Positions 32,966 through 41,703 of a stretch of DNA of 64,000 nucleotides are shown one piece after another (position 1 is the stretch's first letter; the number at the start of each line of letters is the position of its first letter). The translations under genes and the position numbers were made by a program. The notes below the pieces were generated by a model, which was given only the letters and a program-made list of their open reading frames with translations, did not search any database and was not told where the DNA came from. The stretch lies in contig CANMDE010000001.1 of NCBI GenBank assembly GCA_947496535.1, forward strand, positions 682,001 through 746,000, given 5' to 3'. The stretch comes from an uncultured Paracoccaceae bacterium. GTDB lineage: Bacteria > Pseudomonadota > Alphaproteobacteria > Rhodobacterales > Rhodobacteraceae.

Positions 32966-34171
32966 ATGAAATGGCTGCAGGACATCCGGGCAAGTTACTG
33001 GTTCCTACCCACAATTTTAGCCATTCTAGCCGTTGTTCTGGCTCAGGTCGTACAGTACCTGGACCACAACGAATTTCTGCTAACCGACGCCTGGCGCACG
33101 ACCCAAGTCGAAGGTGCAAGATCGACGCTCGCGCTGATTTCACAATCAGTCATAGGCGTGACAGGCGTCATGTTCTCGATGACCATCGTCGCAGTATCCT
33201 TTGCATCAGGGAACTTTGGCCCGAGATTGATTGGGAACTTCATGCGTGACCGCGGTAATCAATGGAGCCTCGGCATTTTGATCGCCACCTTTGTCTACAC
33301 GCTGTTAATACTCCGCGCAGTCCAGAGTCCGTATGGACCAGAAGGCGCGAACGACGCGTTTGTTCCACATTTATCGATGCTGGTCGCACTCGGACTAACG
33401 GGTGTGTCGGTTTTAACGATGATCTTCTACGTCCATCACATTCCAGAGATTATCAACGTATCGAACATTTCGGCGAAGTTGGGAGGGCGATTGAGGAGCG
33501 CTATTGAGTGCCTCATTGAGACGGAGAAGCAGGAGGTTGATCAAGAGGTCGACAGTCTCCCTGAACGACCAGCAGAGCATCAAATCTTCCTCAAAGCCGA
33601 TGGCTTCTTGCAAACTTGGGATCGCAAAAGGCTCGTCGAATTGGCGACTGAAAGTAACCTTTACTTTGAACTTTTGCTCGCCTCGGGAAGCTTTGTGACC
33701 ACATACTCGCCGATTTTGAATGTGTGGACAGAAAGCGACCTTTCTGAAGACGTCGAAAATGACATCCGCAATTGCTTTGCACTTGGGCATATTCCAACAG
33801 AGCAACAAAATCTGCTTTTCATTGTAGAACAGTTGGTAGAGATGATTGCCCGCGCGCTCTCACCTGGGGTGAATGATCCGTACACGGCGGTCAACTGTCT
33901 CAACTGGCTATATGTCGGCCTCATAACGGCGGCAAACCACAAGGGAGGTCTTGCGCCTCGCCATCAAAACAGAGTGACATACCCCAGTCTTGAATTCGAA
34001 GCACTGCTCAATGCTAGCATCACTGCAGCCTTACCATACATTAAGTCAGATCCGATGGTCTGCAAACACCTGGATGGACTGTTGAACAGGTTGATTTTGG
34101 AGACGGACAATCAAGATGTACATCGCGTGACGAAAAAGCTCAGAAATGAGGTTGCTGCGCTTCAAGCATAG
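32966..34171 (+). CDS. DUF2254 membrane protein
   Basis: 401 residues from ATG 32966 (MKWLQDIRASYWFLPTILAI); a TTG at 32945 would add seven. Four helices lie in the first 170 residues, including TGVMFSMTIVAVSFASGNFGPRLIGNFM, the DUF2254 signature. A soluble C-terminal half contains PGVNDPYTAVNCL. Function unknown, envelope-related. A small palindrome at 32892-32917 lies ahead of it. Confidence 0.82.
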   Translation: MKWLQDIRASYWFLPTILAILAVVLAQVVQYLDHNEFLLTDAWRTTQVEGARSTLALISQSVIGVTGVMFSMTIVAVSFASGNFGPRLIGNFMRDRGNQWSLGILIATFVYTLLILRAVQSPYGPEGANDAFVPHLSMLVALGLTGVSVLTMIFYVHHIPEIINVSNISAKLGGRLRSAIECLIETEKQEVDQEVDSLPERPAEHQIFLKADGFLQTWDRKRLVELATESNLYFELLLASGSFVTTYSPILNVWTESDLSEDVENDIRNCFALGHIPTEQQNLLFIVEQLVEMIARALSPGVNDPYTAVNCLNWLYVGLITAANHKGGLAPRHQNRVTYPSLEFEALLNASITAALPYIKSDPMVCKHLDGLLNRLILETDNQDVHRVTKKLRNEVAALQA

Positions 34172-34246
34172 GCGCGAAGTTTCAGTGTTATTCGCGTCGC
34201 GGTTGCTCCTGCCTCAAAGCCACTGCAACTCTGATCGAGAGAGAAA

Positions 34247-34633
34247 ATGCCAAATACCGACATGCCCGATGATCCTTCTTCCAACGATATGGCCGCAACA
34301 AGGACTGCTTGGGCGGAAGACAGAACTCTTTTGGCGAACGAGCGAACCTTTGCGGGTTGGATGCGAACGGGGATGGCTTGCATTGGCTTGGCGCTTGGGA
34401 TGAAAGCCGTTTTCAAAGACACTGAATATCCTCTTCTTGCGAAAGGAGTGGCGGAGGTATTCATAATTGTCGCCATTTCGATTTTCTGGTCCGCTGCGGT
34501 TAAGAGCCGCCAAGCGCAACGTCGGATGAACGATCACGATGTCGAAGCCCAATCTCACCAAAAGATGACGGCGCTGGCTGCCGTGTTGACGATTGCAGCA
34601 ATTGCAACCGGCCTGACGCTATGGCTGCTATAA
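34247..34633 (+). CDS. DUF202 (YidH-like) membrane protein
   Basis: 128 residues with three helices; DRTLLANERTFAGWMRTGMACIGLALGMKAVF is the DUF202 signature. GAGAGAGAAA precedes ATG. Function unknown. The 169 bases after it, before the EEP gene, contain dyads (CTCGCC 34675-34680 with GGCGAG 34697-34702) but no gene. Confidence 0.85.
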   Translation: MPNTDMPDDPSSNDMAATRTAWAEDRTLLANERTFAGWMRTGMACIGLALGMKAVFKDTEYPLLAKGVAEVFIIVAISIFWSAAVKSRQAQRRMNDHDVEAQSHQKMTALAAVLTIAAIATGLTLWLL

Positions 34634-34802
34634 ACTTCGGCAAGGGTTATTTGCGGACAATGGAGGTGTAGCTGCTCGCCTAGCCAAACTTGTCTTGGCG
34701 AGTGGTTCATGATTGGGCCTTTGGGAGCATGAGGTCCGCGGATGGGCGAAGCCCGTAAGGGTGGGCTACTAAACACGAAACAAGGTAAGGATATACTAGA
34801 TC

Positions 34803-35801
34803 ATGATTGTCGTCCTTACCTTATTGGCTTGGGTCTCAGCTATTACTGTCTTTGTTGGGACTTTGCTGCCGCTCACACATAGCGTCCGCTGGTGGGTGCG
34901 CGCATGGGAATTCCCTCGACTTCATATCGCTGTCTTGGCGGTTGCCTGTTTGCTTTTGGTTGTTCTCATCCCAATCGGTTTCAAAGCCGTTCTTATAGCT
35001 GGGCTGGTCGCATGTGCAGTCTATCAAGCGACCCGGATTTTCCCATACACGCGCTTTGCGAACACGGAAGTCGAAATAGCTGACGATGTGCCCGACGATA
35101 GTAAGATAAAGCTTTTTTCCGCCAATGTGTTGATGGAAAATACCCGTAAATCCGACTTGGTCGAGATCATTGATCGTGAAGATCCCGACGTTCTGTTTCT
35201 TATGGAAACAGATCAGGAGTGGTTGGAGGCGATCCAAAGGTGTCTTGACCGTTACCCCACAGTATTGACCTACCCGTTAGACAATTATTATGGCTTGATT
35301 TTTGCAACGCGCCTGACCGCACCAAGCGCCGAAGTTGTTTTTCTATCGGAAGACAACACACCGACCGTGCGTGCCGAATTGCTTTGCCCTGATGGTACAG
35401 GTTTCAATTTTATTGGGCTTCACCCGAGACCACCTGTCCCAGGCAACGATACGATCTTGCGAGATCAGCAAATCAAGGAGGCGGCCAAGCTAACAGGTAA
35501 TGCCGACTGGCCAACAGTTAGCATGGGTGACTTCAACGACGTGGCGTGGTCGTGGACCAGCCAGCGCTTCAAGCGCTACGGCGGTTTTCTGGAACCTCGC
35601 GTCGGACGTGGCATGTTCTCAACATTCCACGCGCAATACCCACTTCTCGGCGTACCAATTGATCAGCTTTATCTGACGTCCGGCGTTGGATTAGTATCAT
35701 TTGGAAGGTTAGAAGAATTTGGTTCTGATCACTATCCAATCAGCGCAGTGATCACCTTCCATGGGATTGCCAAAACCGAGCCTGATCAAACAGCGTCTTA
35801 G
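34803..35801 (+). CDS. Endonuclease/exonuclease/phosphatase family protein with N-terminal membrane helices
   Basis: 332 residues. Two or three helices (1-75) precede an EEP domain with FSANVLMENTRKSDLVEIIDREDPDVLFLMETD, GLHPRPPVPGNDTILRDQQI, VSMGDFNDVAW and a terminal GSDHYPISAVI: the metal, catalytic and His residues of the family. It likely acts in the periplasm on lipid or nucleotide phosphates. Convergent overlap of 4 bases with the DUF3618 gene. Confidence 0.85.
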   Translation: MIVVLTLLAWVSAITVFVGTLLPLTHSVRWWVRAWEFPRLHIAVLAVACLLLVVLIPIGFKAVLIAGLVACAVYQATRIFPYTRFANTEVEIADDVPDDSKIKLFSANVLMENTRKSDLVEIIDREDPDVLFLMETDQEWLEAIQRCLDRYPTVLTYPLDNYYGLIFATRLTAPSAEVVFLSEDNTPTVRAELLCPDGTGFNFIGLHPRPPVPGNDTILRDQQIKEAAKLTGNADWPTVSMGDFNDVAWSWTSQRFKRYGGFLEPRVGRGMFSTFHAQYPLLGVPIDQLYLTSGVGLVSFGRLEEFGSDHYPISAVITFHGIAKTEPDQTAS

Positions 35802-36535
35802 CGTTCGCCTAGTTTCACATCCTTGGCTGCCGTGACGGCGGCGGACATCATCCGATCTGTTGCACCCTTTGCCAATGTACCAATTGCATCGGCCGCCGTT
35901 TGGTCTTTTGGCGCACCACTATCTAAATCTGCCTTCGTTTCAGTAATGATTGCAGCCGCTTCATCCTTCAGCCGCTGAGCAACACTCGCAAGTTTCTCTT
36001 TTTCTGCCTGCATCAGATCCTGAGCTGACATTAAAAGTTCATCTTCGGTCTTTGAACGGGGTATAGTGCTTGCAAGCGCTGCACCTGCCGCCAGTGCGAG
36101 CGCTCCTACGACAAAGGGATGGTGCTCAAAGAATTCGTTCAATGCGCCATTCTCTGACCCATCGATTTTGTCTGTCGATTGAACATCTTCTGTCGAAGTT
36201 TGGCTGACAAAGGAACGGTCACTATCCGGGGCAGGGGCAGGATCAGCCTCAGATCCAGCTGGTGTTTCTAAATCAGCGTGTGTCTTTGAGTTTGAAAATA
36301 TTAACCATGCGATGCCTGCCCCAATGGTTGCTACTGGGAGTGGGTTTTTTCGAGCTTGTTTGAGGGTCGATGCGCCAATGCTACCGGCATATTGCAGGCC
36401 AACTTTCCCAACGAGTTGGGCGAAAGCGCCTAAGCTCAGCGATGCTTTGAGTTGCTTGATGTTGTCAGCTACTGCAGCGCGCTTGTCGTCGATGTCGCGC
36501 TCAATATCTTTGGAGGAGCGTGTATTAATGCTCAT
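35798..36535 (-). CDS. DUF3618 protein
   Basis: 245 residues. The DUF3618 opening SSKDIERDIDDKRAAVADNIKQLKASL is at the N-terminus, followed by two hydrophobic segments (PLPVATIGAGIAWLIF; HPFVVGALALAAGAALASTIP) and a helical tail. It overlaps the next gene (holin-like) by 11 bases. The DUF3618/holin-like/tail-anchored gene trio is common in alphaproteobacteria; role in membrane stress is an inference. Confidence 0.8.
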   Translation of the reverse strand: MSINTRSSKDIERDIDDKRAAVADNIKQLKASLSLGAFAQLVGKVGLQYAGSIGASTLKQARKNPLPVATIGAGIAWLIFSNSKTHADLETPAGSEADPAPAPDSDRSFVSQTSTEDVQSTDKIDGSENGALNEFFEHHPFVVGALALAAGAALASTIPRSKTEDELLMSAQDLMQAEKEKLASVAQRLKDEAAAIITETKADLDSGAPKDQTAADAIGTLAKGATDRMMSAAVTAAKDVKLGER

Positions 36536-36923
36536 GATAGGCGGCCTTTATAGCTTGAGCATCGCGCCCAAGGGTTTGTGCGGGTTTCACTGCGCTGCGG
36601 TAGGCACGTCTGAGCAAATACAAACTGAGTTTGACCAATATCAAAGCCAGCGCCAATAGGCCGAGACCAACAGCCATTCCAGCCGAAACCGGCTGCAAAC
36701 CCATAGCCGTGAGTGCGGCTACAGCTACTGTGGCCAACACGTTGAGAGCCACGAGTACGATAATGGCCGCACATATAATGATGCCTATTGCCAGAAAAAT
36801 ACGGGTCAGGCTGACCGAGAGTGCTGATTGCAGCAATGCGAGCTCAGCGCGGATCAACACAGCGAGGCTTTGAGTGGTTTCGCTAAAGAGTTGCTTAGCA
36901 GAAGCGTCTTCTTCTTTGCTCAT
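36525..36923 (-). CDS. Phage-holin-III-like (DUF1469) membrane protein
   Basis: 132 residues: SLAVLIRAELALLQSALSVSLTRIFLAIGIIICAAIIVLVALNVLATVAVAALTAMG is the typical two-helix DUF1469/Phage_holin_3_6 core. Despite the name there is no phage context here. Part of a trio with a DUF3618 protein and the upstream gene, with overlaps of 4 and 11 bases. Confidence 0.8.
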   Translation of the reverse strand: MSKEEDASAKQLFSETTQSLAVLIRAELALLQSALSVSLTRIFLAIGIIICAAIIVLVALNVLATVAVAALTAMGLQPVSAGMAVGLGLLALALILVKLSLYLLRRAYRSAVKPAQTLGRDAQAIKAAYHEH

Positions 36924-37264
36924 GCGATGTCCTTTCCCGATGGCGCGTCGGTGAGAGGCTGCCGACCTTCTTCAACTGATGCTACTTTCACCAATCGCGT
37001 TGCGGCGAACCCGACAAGTGCAGTAGCACCTAAGAAAATCAACGGGTTGCGCCGTGCAAAAGTATCAGCACCCTGAATAGCATCGCTCATATCTTTGTCT
37101 CGTAATGCGTCGGACGCATCAGCAAGGCTGTCAACGACTTTCCCCAAAACTTGTTCTTGCGAAGAACCGTTGCGCAAGTCCTCGGCCACGGAACGCAATG
37201 TAGCACCAACACCCGATATGGGTTCCGCCTCGTCTTTCTGTTCGGTTGTGGTGTTCTCAGTCAC
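36920..37264 (-). CDS. Tail-anchored ElaB/YqjD-like small protein
   Basis: 114 residues: an acidic N-terminus, a helical middle (SGVGATLRSVAEDLRNGSSQEQVLGKVVDSLADA) and one hydrophobic helix near the C-terminus preceded by FARRNPLIFLGATALVGFAATRL. This arrangement resembles the tail-anchored YqjD/ElaB type. It overlaps the next gene and starts the trio. Function unknown. Confidence 0.65.
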   Translation of the reverse strand: MTENTTTEQKDEAEPISGVGATLRSVAEDLRNGSSQEQVLGKVVDSLADASDALRDKDMSDAIQGADTFARRNPLIFLGATALVGFAATRLVKVASVEEGRQPLTDAPSGKDIA

Positions 37265-37306
37265 GTTTAGACTTCCTATCGTCGTGGGTGAGCATCTCCC
37301 GAAGGA

Positions 37307-38035
37307 TCACATAATCGGTCTGGTTTTGGGTTTACCCAACGTAGTTAAACCAATCTTGGCCAGCGCTGATAGATCGTGGATTTGAATTTCATCCCCGCTC
37401 CAGCCAAGAAGCTGTCGCGACTTCAGGATGCTGATCGTCTTGTTTGTATGAACCAATGATAGCCCCAGAGCGTCAGCTATGTCCTTCTGCTTAAAAGGAA
37501 AGCGCATGGCGTTATTCTCACTGATACCAGTCGCTTCTGAGCGCAGGTAAATCCGCACGAACATCCATGCGATAGCTTGTATGGCGGTGCGTTGACCAAC
37601 TGTCGTCAAGCTTTCCCCCATAAAGTGTTCTTCGACTGCCGAAAGCCACGCAAGTTCAAACCCACGCTCTGGATCAGCTTTGATGAATGACCACAACTCG
37701 CTTCTATCAAAAACGCAGAGAGTCATTTTTGTTGTGGCTTCAACAGAGTGGCCCATTTCCCCCATCAAACCCGCCTGTAATCCCAAAAAGTCACCCGGGA
37801 AGACGAAGTTGATCACTTGCCGTTCACCATTTTCCAAATGGCGATACCGTAGTCCCATCCCATGTAGCGTGGTGAACAATTGTGGGCTATTAGACCCTTC
37901 CATCAGGATCGGGGTGCCTGAATCAACAACTAACTCACCAACCTTGAAGCGCTGCATGCCAGCGACATCTTCCGGGGTCATAGGGGCGAAGAGCGATTTG
38001 CGGCGCAGCGGGCAATGTTTGCATTGAGTGGCCAA
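37307..38035 (-). CDS. Crp/Fnr-family transcriptional regulator
   Basis: 242 residues. Cys motif near the start (CKHCPLRRKSLF) resembles FNR-like or FnrL-type N-termini, then the beta-barrel sensor (NFVFPGDFLGLQAGLMGEMGHSVEATTKM) and a C-terminal HTH with FPFKQKDIADALGLSLVHTNKTISILKSRQLL. The two N-terminal Cys are too few for a classical 4Fe-4S Fnr. It lies between envelope stress genes and probably regulates them. Confidence 0.85.
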   Translation of the reverse strand: MATQCKHCPLRRKSLFAPMTPEDVAGMQRFKVGELVVDSGTPILMEGSNSPQLFTTLHGMGLRYRHLENGERQVINFVFPGDFLGLQAGLMGEMGHSVEATTKMTLCVFDRSELWSFIKADPERGFELAWLSAVEEHFMGESLTTVGQRTAIQAIAWMFVRIYLRSEATGISENNAMRFPFKQKDIADALGLSLVHTNKTISILKSRQLLGWSGDEIQIHDLSALAKIGLTTLGKPKTRPIM

Positions 38036-38360
38036 GGTAACGCTCTTTCTTTTGGTTATGCGTAATCCATAGTAGGTTTGACGCTGCGATCATCTTAGTC
38101 CGAATGAACCTTAATCCCTACCTGAAATGACGTAGAAGCAAACAGACGGATAAGTGACCGTTGCTATGTCATATGATGGTTCGATGTTTGTCGAATCTGA
38201 TAGCTCAGCCTTGGCTCTGCCCCTTAACCGACTTGTCCCGGTTAGCATCAAAAAGTAAATTCACAGGTCCCATTGTGAACCGATGCGAGGTGCAGAGCCA
38301 GACATCAGGCGTACAAGGTCGGCATCATGCCGTAGCGCCACCAAAAGAGAGCACTAAGAT
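38036..38360. other. Intergenic region between Crp and PRC genes
   Basis: 325 bases without a gene. No classic FNR box (TTGAT-N4-ATCAA) was seen. It probably carries the divergent promoters. Confidence 0.4.
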
Positions 38361-39146
38361 ATGAAGACCCTTATGATGACGACCGCCGTTTGCCTGAACA
38401 TGGCAACATTGGTATTTGCAGACGGCCATACGACTGGTTTTTTGGACTACACCGTCACCGACGATGACCTGATTGCGTCCGAATTCATCGGAATGCGTGT
38501 CTACAAAGCAGAAGGTGATGTCGATTTCGCATCCAACATGGTTGCGGATGCGCAAACAGAATGGGACGATATTGGCGAAATCAACGAGTTAGTGATTTCG
38601 CGCGACGGAGAAGTGCTCGCCGTTATTGTTGGCGTTGGCGGTTTTCTCGGCATTGCCGAAAAAGATGTCGCCTTAGAGATGTCCCAGATCGGTATCCTGC
38701 GCGAAGCAGATGACGTCGACGATTTTTTCCTTGTGATCAAATCATCCACCGAAGCCCTTGAAGCTGCGCCTAGTTTTGCCCGTGTCATGGAGAAGGCTGA
38801 AATGGCCGCAGACCGTGCCATGCTGGCAGCTCCAACCGTTGCACGAGACGGCTACGTGACAACAGAGCGGTCCGATCTGACCGCAGACATGCTCACCGGT
38901 GCCCGTGTTTATGGTGTCAGTGACGAAGATGTTGGCGAAATCGGCTCGCTCCTATTGGATGATGATGGCACAATCGGACGAGCAGTTATTGATGTTGGCG
39001 GCTTTCTTGGCTTTGGGGAAAAGCAAATAGCGGTCACGTTCGATGAGCTGACAGTCCTGCGCGAAGACGGCGGCGACGATGTGCAAGTGTACATAGACGC
39101 CTCACAAGAGGGACTCGAAGCGCAACCGGCCTATGTTAACCCGTAA
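38361..39146 (+). CDS. Secreted protein with two PRC-barrel domains
   Basis: 261 residues. Signal peptide (MKTLMMTTAVCLNMATLVFADG), then two similar PRC-barrel domains: residues about 35-120 (MRVYKAEGDVDFASN through VGGFLGIAEKDVALEM) and 165-250 (ARVYGVSDEDVGEIGSLLLDDDGTIGRAVIDVGGFLGFGEKQIAV). PRC-barrels bind RNA or proteins inside cells; secreted forms are common in roseobacters, with no defined role. Confidence 0.85.
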   Translation: MKTLMMTTAVCLNMATLVFADGHTTGFLDYTVTDDDLIASEFIGMRVYKAEGDVDFASNMVADAQTEWDDIGEINELVISRDGEVLAVIVGVGGFLGIAEKDVALEMSQIGILREADDVDDFFLVIKSSTEALEAAPSFARVMEKAEMAADRAMLAAPTVARDGYVTTERSDLTADMLTGARVYGVSDEDVGEIGSLLLDDDGTIGRAVIDVGGFLGFGEKQIAVTFDELTVLREDGGDDVQVYIDASQEGLEAQPAYVNP

Positions 39147-39300
39147 ACGGTTGGTAGGTGGGGAGCGCGTATGCTTCCCACCGCAATCTACACGAGACAC
39201 TACAAGGATAACGATGCTCCGCCGAGTGCGGTGAGCTTCCGTTGCTATCGCCCGATTTTTAGTCATACGTGATAGCATGGGCTAATAAGGAGAATGAAAG

Positions 39301-39555
39301 ATGACTGGACTGGGTTGGATCGGCACGTTGATCATCGGCGCGCTGGCAGGGTGGATCGCCGAAAAGATCATGAAAACAGATAGCGGACTGTTGATGAACA
39401 TCGTGCTGGGTGTTTTGGGTGCTGTTGTTCTGAATGCTGTACTGTTTGCAGTTATTGGTACAACGCTGGGCGGTGTGATCGGACAGCTTATCGTCGCAGC
39501 CGCTGGGGCGTGTCTGCTGATTGCTGCCGTACGCATGATAAGCAAAAAAGCCTAA
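39301..39555 (+). CDS. GlsB/YeaQ/YmgE-family stress membrane protein
   Basis: 84 residues, three short helices: GLGWIGTLIIGALAGWIAEKIM and GLLMNIVLGVLGAVVLNAVLFAVIG match the transglycosylase-associated (GlsB) family. These small membrane proteins accumulate under stress. Preceded by AAGGAGAATGAAAG. Confidence 0.9.
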   Translation: MTGLGWIGTLIIGALAGWIAEKIMKTDSGLLMNIVLGVLGAVVLNAVLFAVIGTTLGGVIGQLIVAAAGACLLIAAVRMISKKA

Positions 39556-39666
39556 ATATCCCTAATGAAGTTAGGCCAACGTGCCATAATCAGTTGCCAT
39601 TTTGAAACGACCAACCGACAGCTAAGGCCGACGCCGGATGCTGTCATCACCTTGAAAGGGAATCCA

Positions 39667-39864
39667 ATGAACTGGGACCAAATCGAAGGCAAATGGAAAG
39701 AAATGACTGGCAACGTCAAAGCCAAATGGGCTGATCTGACGGATGATGAGCTAGCTGAGGTCGATGGAAACCGTGAAGTGCTTGAGGGCAAAATTCAGAC
39801 AAAATATGGAAAGACCAAAGAGGAAGCCAAGAAAGAAGTCGATGACTTTTTGAACGACCACTAA
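39667..39864 (+). CDS. CsbD-family stress protein
   Basis: 65 residues from ATG 39667 (MNWDQIEGKWKEMTGNVKAKWADLTDDEL), with AAGGGAATCCA upstream; the frame is open to 39565. CsbD proteins are small, hydrophilic, general-stress induced. A perfect 13-bp hairpin follows within five bases of the stop. Confidence 0.9.
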   Translation: MNWDQIEGKWKEMTGNVKAKWADLTDDELAEVDGNREVLEGKIQTKYGKTKEEAKKEVDDFLNDH

Positions 39865-39868
39865 CGAC

Positions 39869-39924
39869 TTTGGGATCGCCCCGCGGGCGATCCCAAACTG
39901 CATACTTGCCAATGACGGCAAGTA
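39869..39924 (+). terminator. Two tandem hairpins after csbD-like gene
   Basis: TTTGGGATCGCCC (39869-39881) pairs perfectly with GGGCGATCCCAAA (39885-39897) around a three-base loop; no T-run follows. A second hairpin, TACTTGCC (39903-39910) with GGCAAGTA (39917-39924), ends 20 bases before the 24-residue peptide gene. Confidence 0.65.
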
Positions 39925-39944
39925 CGGCCCAAAAGGAGATTCAG

Positions 39945-40019
39945 ATGAATCGCATTATCTACATCGTCGGACTTGTCGTTATTGTTCTGTTTGTGTTGGG
40001 CTTCTTGGGACTGAGATGA
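39945..40019 (+). CDS. 24-residue membrane peptide
   Basis: ATG 39945 has a near-perfect AAAAGGAGATTCAG site and encodes MNRIIYIVGLVVIVLFVLGF then LGLR and TGA: one hydrophobic helix. The stop overlaps the creA ATG (ATGA). I recall similar tiny roseobacter genes of this type. Most automatic annotations would miss it. Likely translated and coupled to creA. Confidence 0.65.
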   Translation: MNRIIYIVGLVVIVLFVLGFLGLR

Positions 40020-40504
40020 TTACGATCATTGGATTTTTCAGGTTAAGTCGTGGTAATGTCCCCTCGTCGCTAATGGCCTTGTTGACGACCTGTTCCCTCG
40101 CACAGGCGGACCAAGTCGGAAACGTGGACGTTGACTGGCTTGGCAATGACATCGTCATCGAGGCGTTCGCAGATCCAAAGGTTGAGGGAGTAACTTGTCA
40201 TGTCGCCTACTTTGAACGGGGATTGATTGACCGTTTTCAGAACGGGAACTGGTTCGAAGATCCATCGAATTCGTCTATCGCGTGCCGACAGACAGGTGCG
40301 ATTACGATCGGCGATATTGATCGATCTGATGAAGGCGAAAGTGTCTTCTCAGAACGTCGCTCTATCATATGGAAGTCACTGAGCGTCAAACGGATTTTTG
40401 ATGCCAAAAATGAAACGCTGATCTACATCTCTCATGCCCGGGAGGTAAAAGACGGTTCTGCGAAAATGTCTATATCGACCGTACCCTTGTTCCAAGGACC
40501 TTAA
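40016..40504 (+). CDS. creA: CreA-family periplasmic protein
   Basis: 162 residues with a signal peptide cleaved near LAQA-DQ. The core VGNVDVDWLGNDIVIEAFADP, GVTCHVAYFERGLIDR, WFEDPSNSSIACRQTG, SVFSERRSIIWKSLSVKRI and REVKDGSAKMSISTVPL is CreA throughout. Function unknown. It is coupled to the upstream membrane peptide. Confidence 0.92.
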   Translation: MITIIGFFRLSRGNVPSSLMALLTTCSLAQADQVGNVDVDWLGNDIVIEAFADPKVEGVTCHVAYFERGLIDRFQNGNWFEDPSNSSIACRQTGAITIGDIDRSDEGESVFSERRSIIWKSLSVKRIFDAKNETLIYISHAREVKDGSAKMSISTVPLFQGP

Positions 40505-40579
40505 GGAGGTTGGTCGATGTTGAGAACTGCACCTGCCAGACACATGTCGTTCATTAGTCCCACGATGCTGGGAACATAA

Positions 40580-41656
40580 ATGCGTGATGATATTAAGGCG
40601 CTGAGAAGAGGCGTCACAACACTTTCAATCATCTCCATGTTTGTCGTCGCCTATTTTGCACGCGACTTAATATTGCCTGTTTTGCTTGGGTTCCTGATCG
40701 CTTTGACACTGAGCCCGGTTAACAGATCTTTGCAAAAGGTGGGCTTGCCAGCGGGGTTGTCGGCAACATTCCTCATTCTCACTGCGGCAGTTGGCATCGC
40801 AGCGATCCTGTATTTTGCTGGCGAAACAGCCCGATCTTGGTCTGACGATGCGCCTCGCATAGCTCGCGAGCTGCAACAAAAGCTCGCTGGTATGACCGAT
40901 GCCTTTGATGCTGTCCAGAACGCATCAGCGCAGGTCGAAGAAATGACGACGGCCTCAGAGACCGGCCCTCAAACAGTAGTTATACAGCAGCCGGGCCTGT
41001 TGAATACGGCGGTGACTGTTGCGGTGAGTACTGCAACGTCCATTGGTGTCGCTCTCATTTTGGCTCTTTTTGTCTTAGCCTCCGGGGACCTGTTCTATGT
41101 AAAGTTGGTTCAGGCTTTCCCAACAATGCGGGAGAAAAAAAGAGCCTTGTCTACCGTTTATGGCATTGAACGACGCGTTTCCGGATATCTTCTGACAATA
41201 ACACTCATCAACGCAGGCCTCGGACTGCTAGTCACGTTATCTCTTTGGCTGCTAGGTCTCGAGTATGCCTACATCTGGGGCGTTGCAGCGTTTCTACTCA
41301 ATTACCTGCCCATCTTGGGCGGTCTGGTTGGCACGGTTCTTGTCGGGGTTCATGCCATCATCTTCTTTGAAAGCCTATCATATGCGCTCCTCGCGCCGGT
41401 GGCGTATCAATTACTGACCTCCATCGAAGCTCAATTCGTCACACCTTTTCTGATCGGCAAAAAGATGGAACTGAATATAGTTGCGGTGTTCCTTACCGTG
41501 GTGCTTTGGGCATGGCTTTGGGGAATTGCAGGCGCGCTTGTTGCGGTACCGTTCTTGCTGGTCTTCAAGGTTCTTTGCGAAAACGTTCCGAGCCTTGAGA
41601 CAATTGGCAACTTTTTAGGCGCGGCAGATCAAGCTGACGCATCAGAATCCGAGTAA
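40580..41656 (+). CDS. AI-2E (PerM)-family transporter
   Basis: 358 residues with about seven helices. Motifs typical of the family include VLLGFLIALTLSPVNRSLQKVGLPAGLSA near the start and WGVAAFLLNYLPILGGLVGTVLVG, followed by ALLAPVAYQLLTSIEAQFVTPFLIGKKMELN near the end. Substrates are uncertain (AI-2, antiport of ions). It stands after creA by 75 bases. Confidence 0.88.
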   Translation: MRDDIKALRRGVTTLSIISMFVVAYFARDLILPVLLGFLIALTLSPVNRSLQKVGLPAGLSATFLILTAAVGIAAILYFAGETARSWSDDAPRIARELQQKLAGMTDAFDAVQNASAQVEEMTTASETGPQTVVIQQPGLLNTAVTVAVSTATSIGVALILALFVLASGDLFYVKLVQAFPTMREKKRALSTVYGIERRVSGYLLTITLINAGLGLLVTLSLWLLGLEYAYIWGVAAFLLNYLPILGGLVGTVLVGVHAIIFFESLSYALLAPVAYQLLTSIEAQFVTPFLIGKKMELNIVAVFLTVVLWAWLWGIAGALVAVPFLLVFKVLCENVPSLETIGNFLGAADQADASESE

Positions 41657-41703
41657 CCCCAAGCAGTTGCTCTCAAAACTGCCAACGAAAGATCCAAAAG
41701 GTG

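Noticed and set aside
34675..34760. Hairpins in the gap before the EEP gene suggesting a riboswitch
   Set aside because: Dyads are short and do not match any riboswitch consensus that I know.
38036..38360. FNR-box-like motif expected upstream of the PRC gene
   Set aside because: No TTGAT-N4-ATCAA-like site was found by reading.
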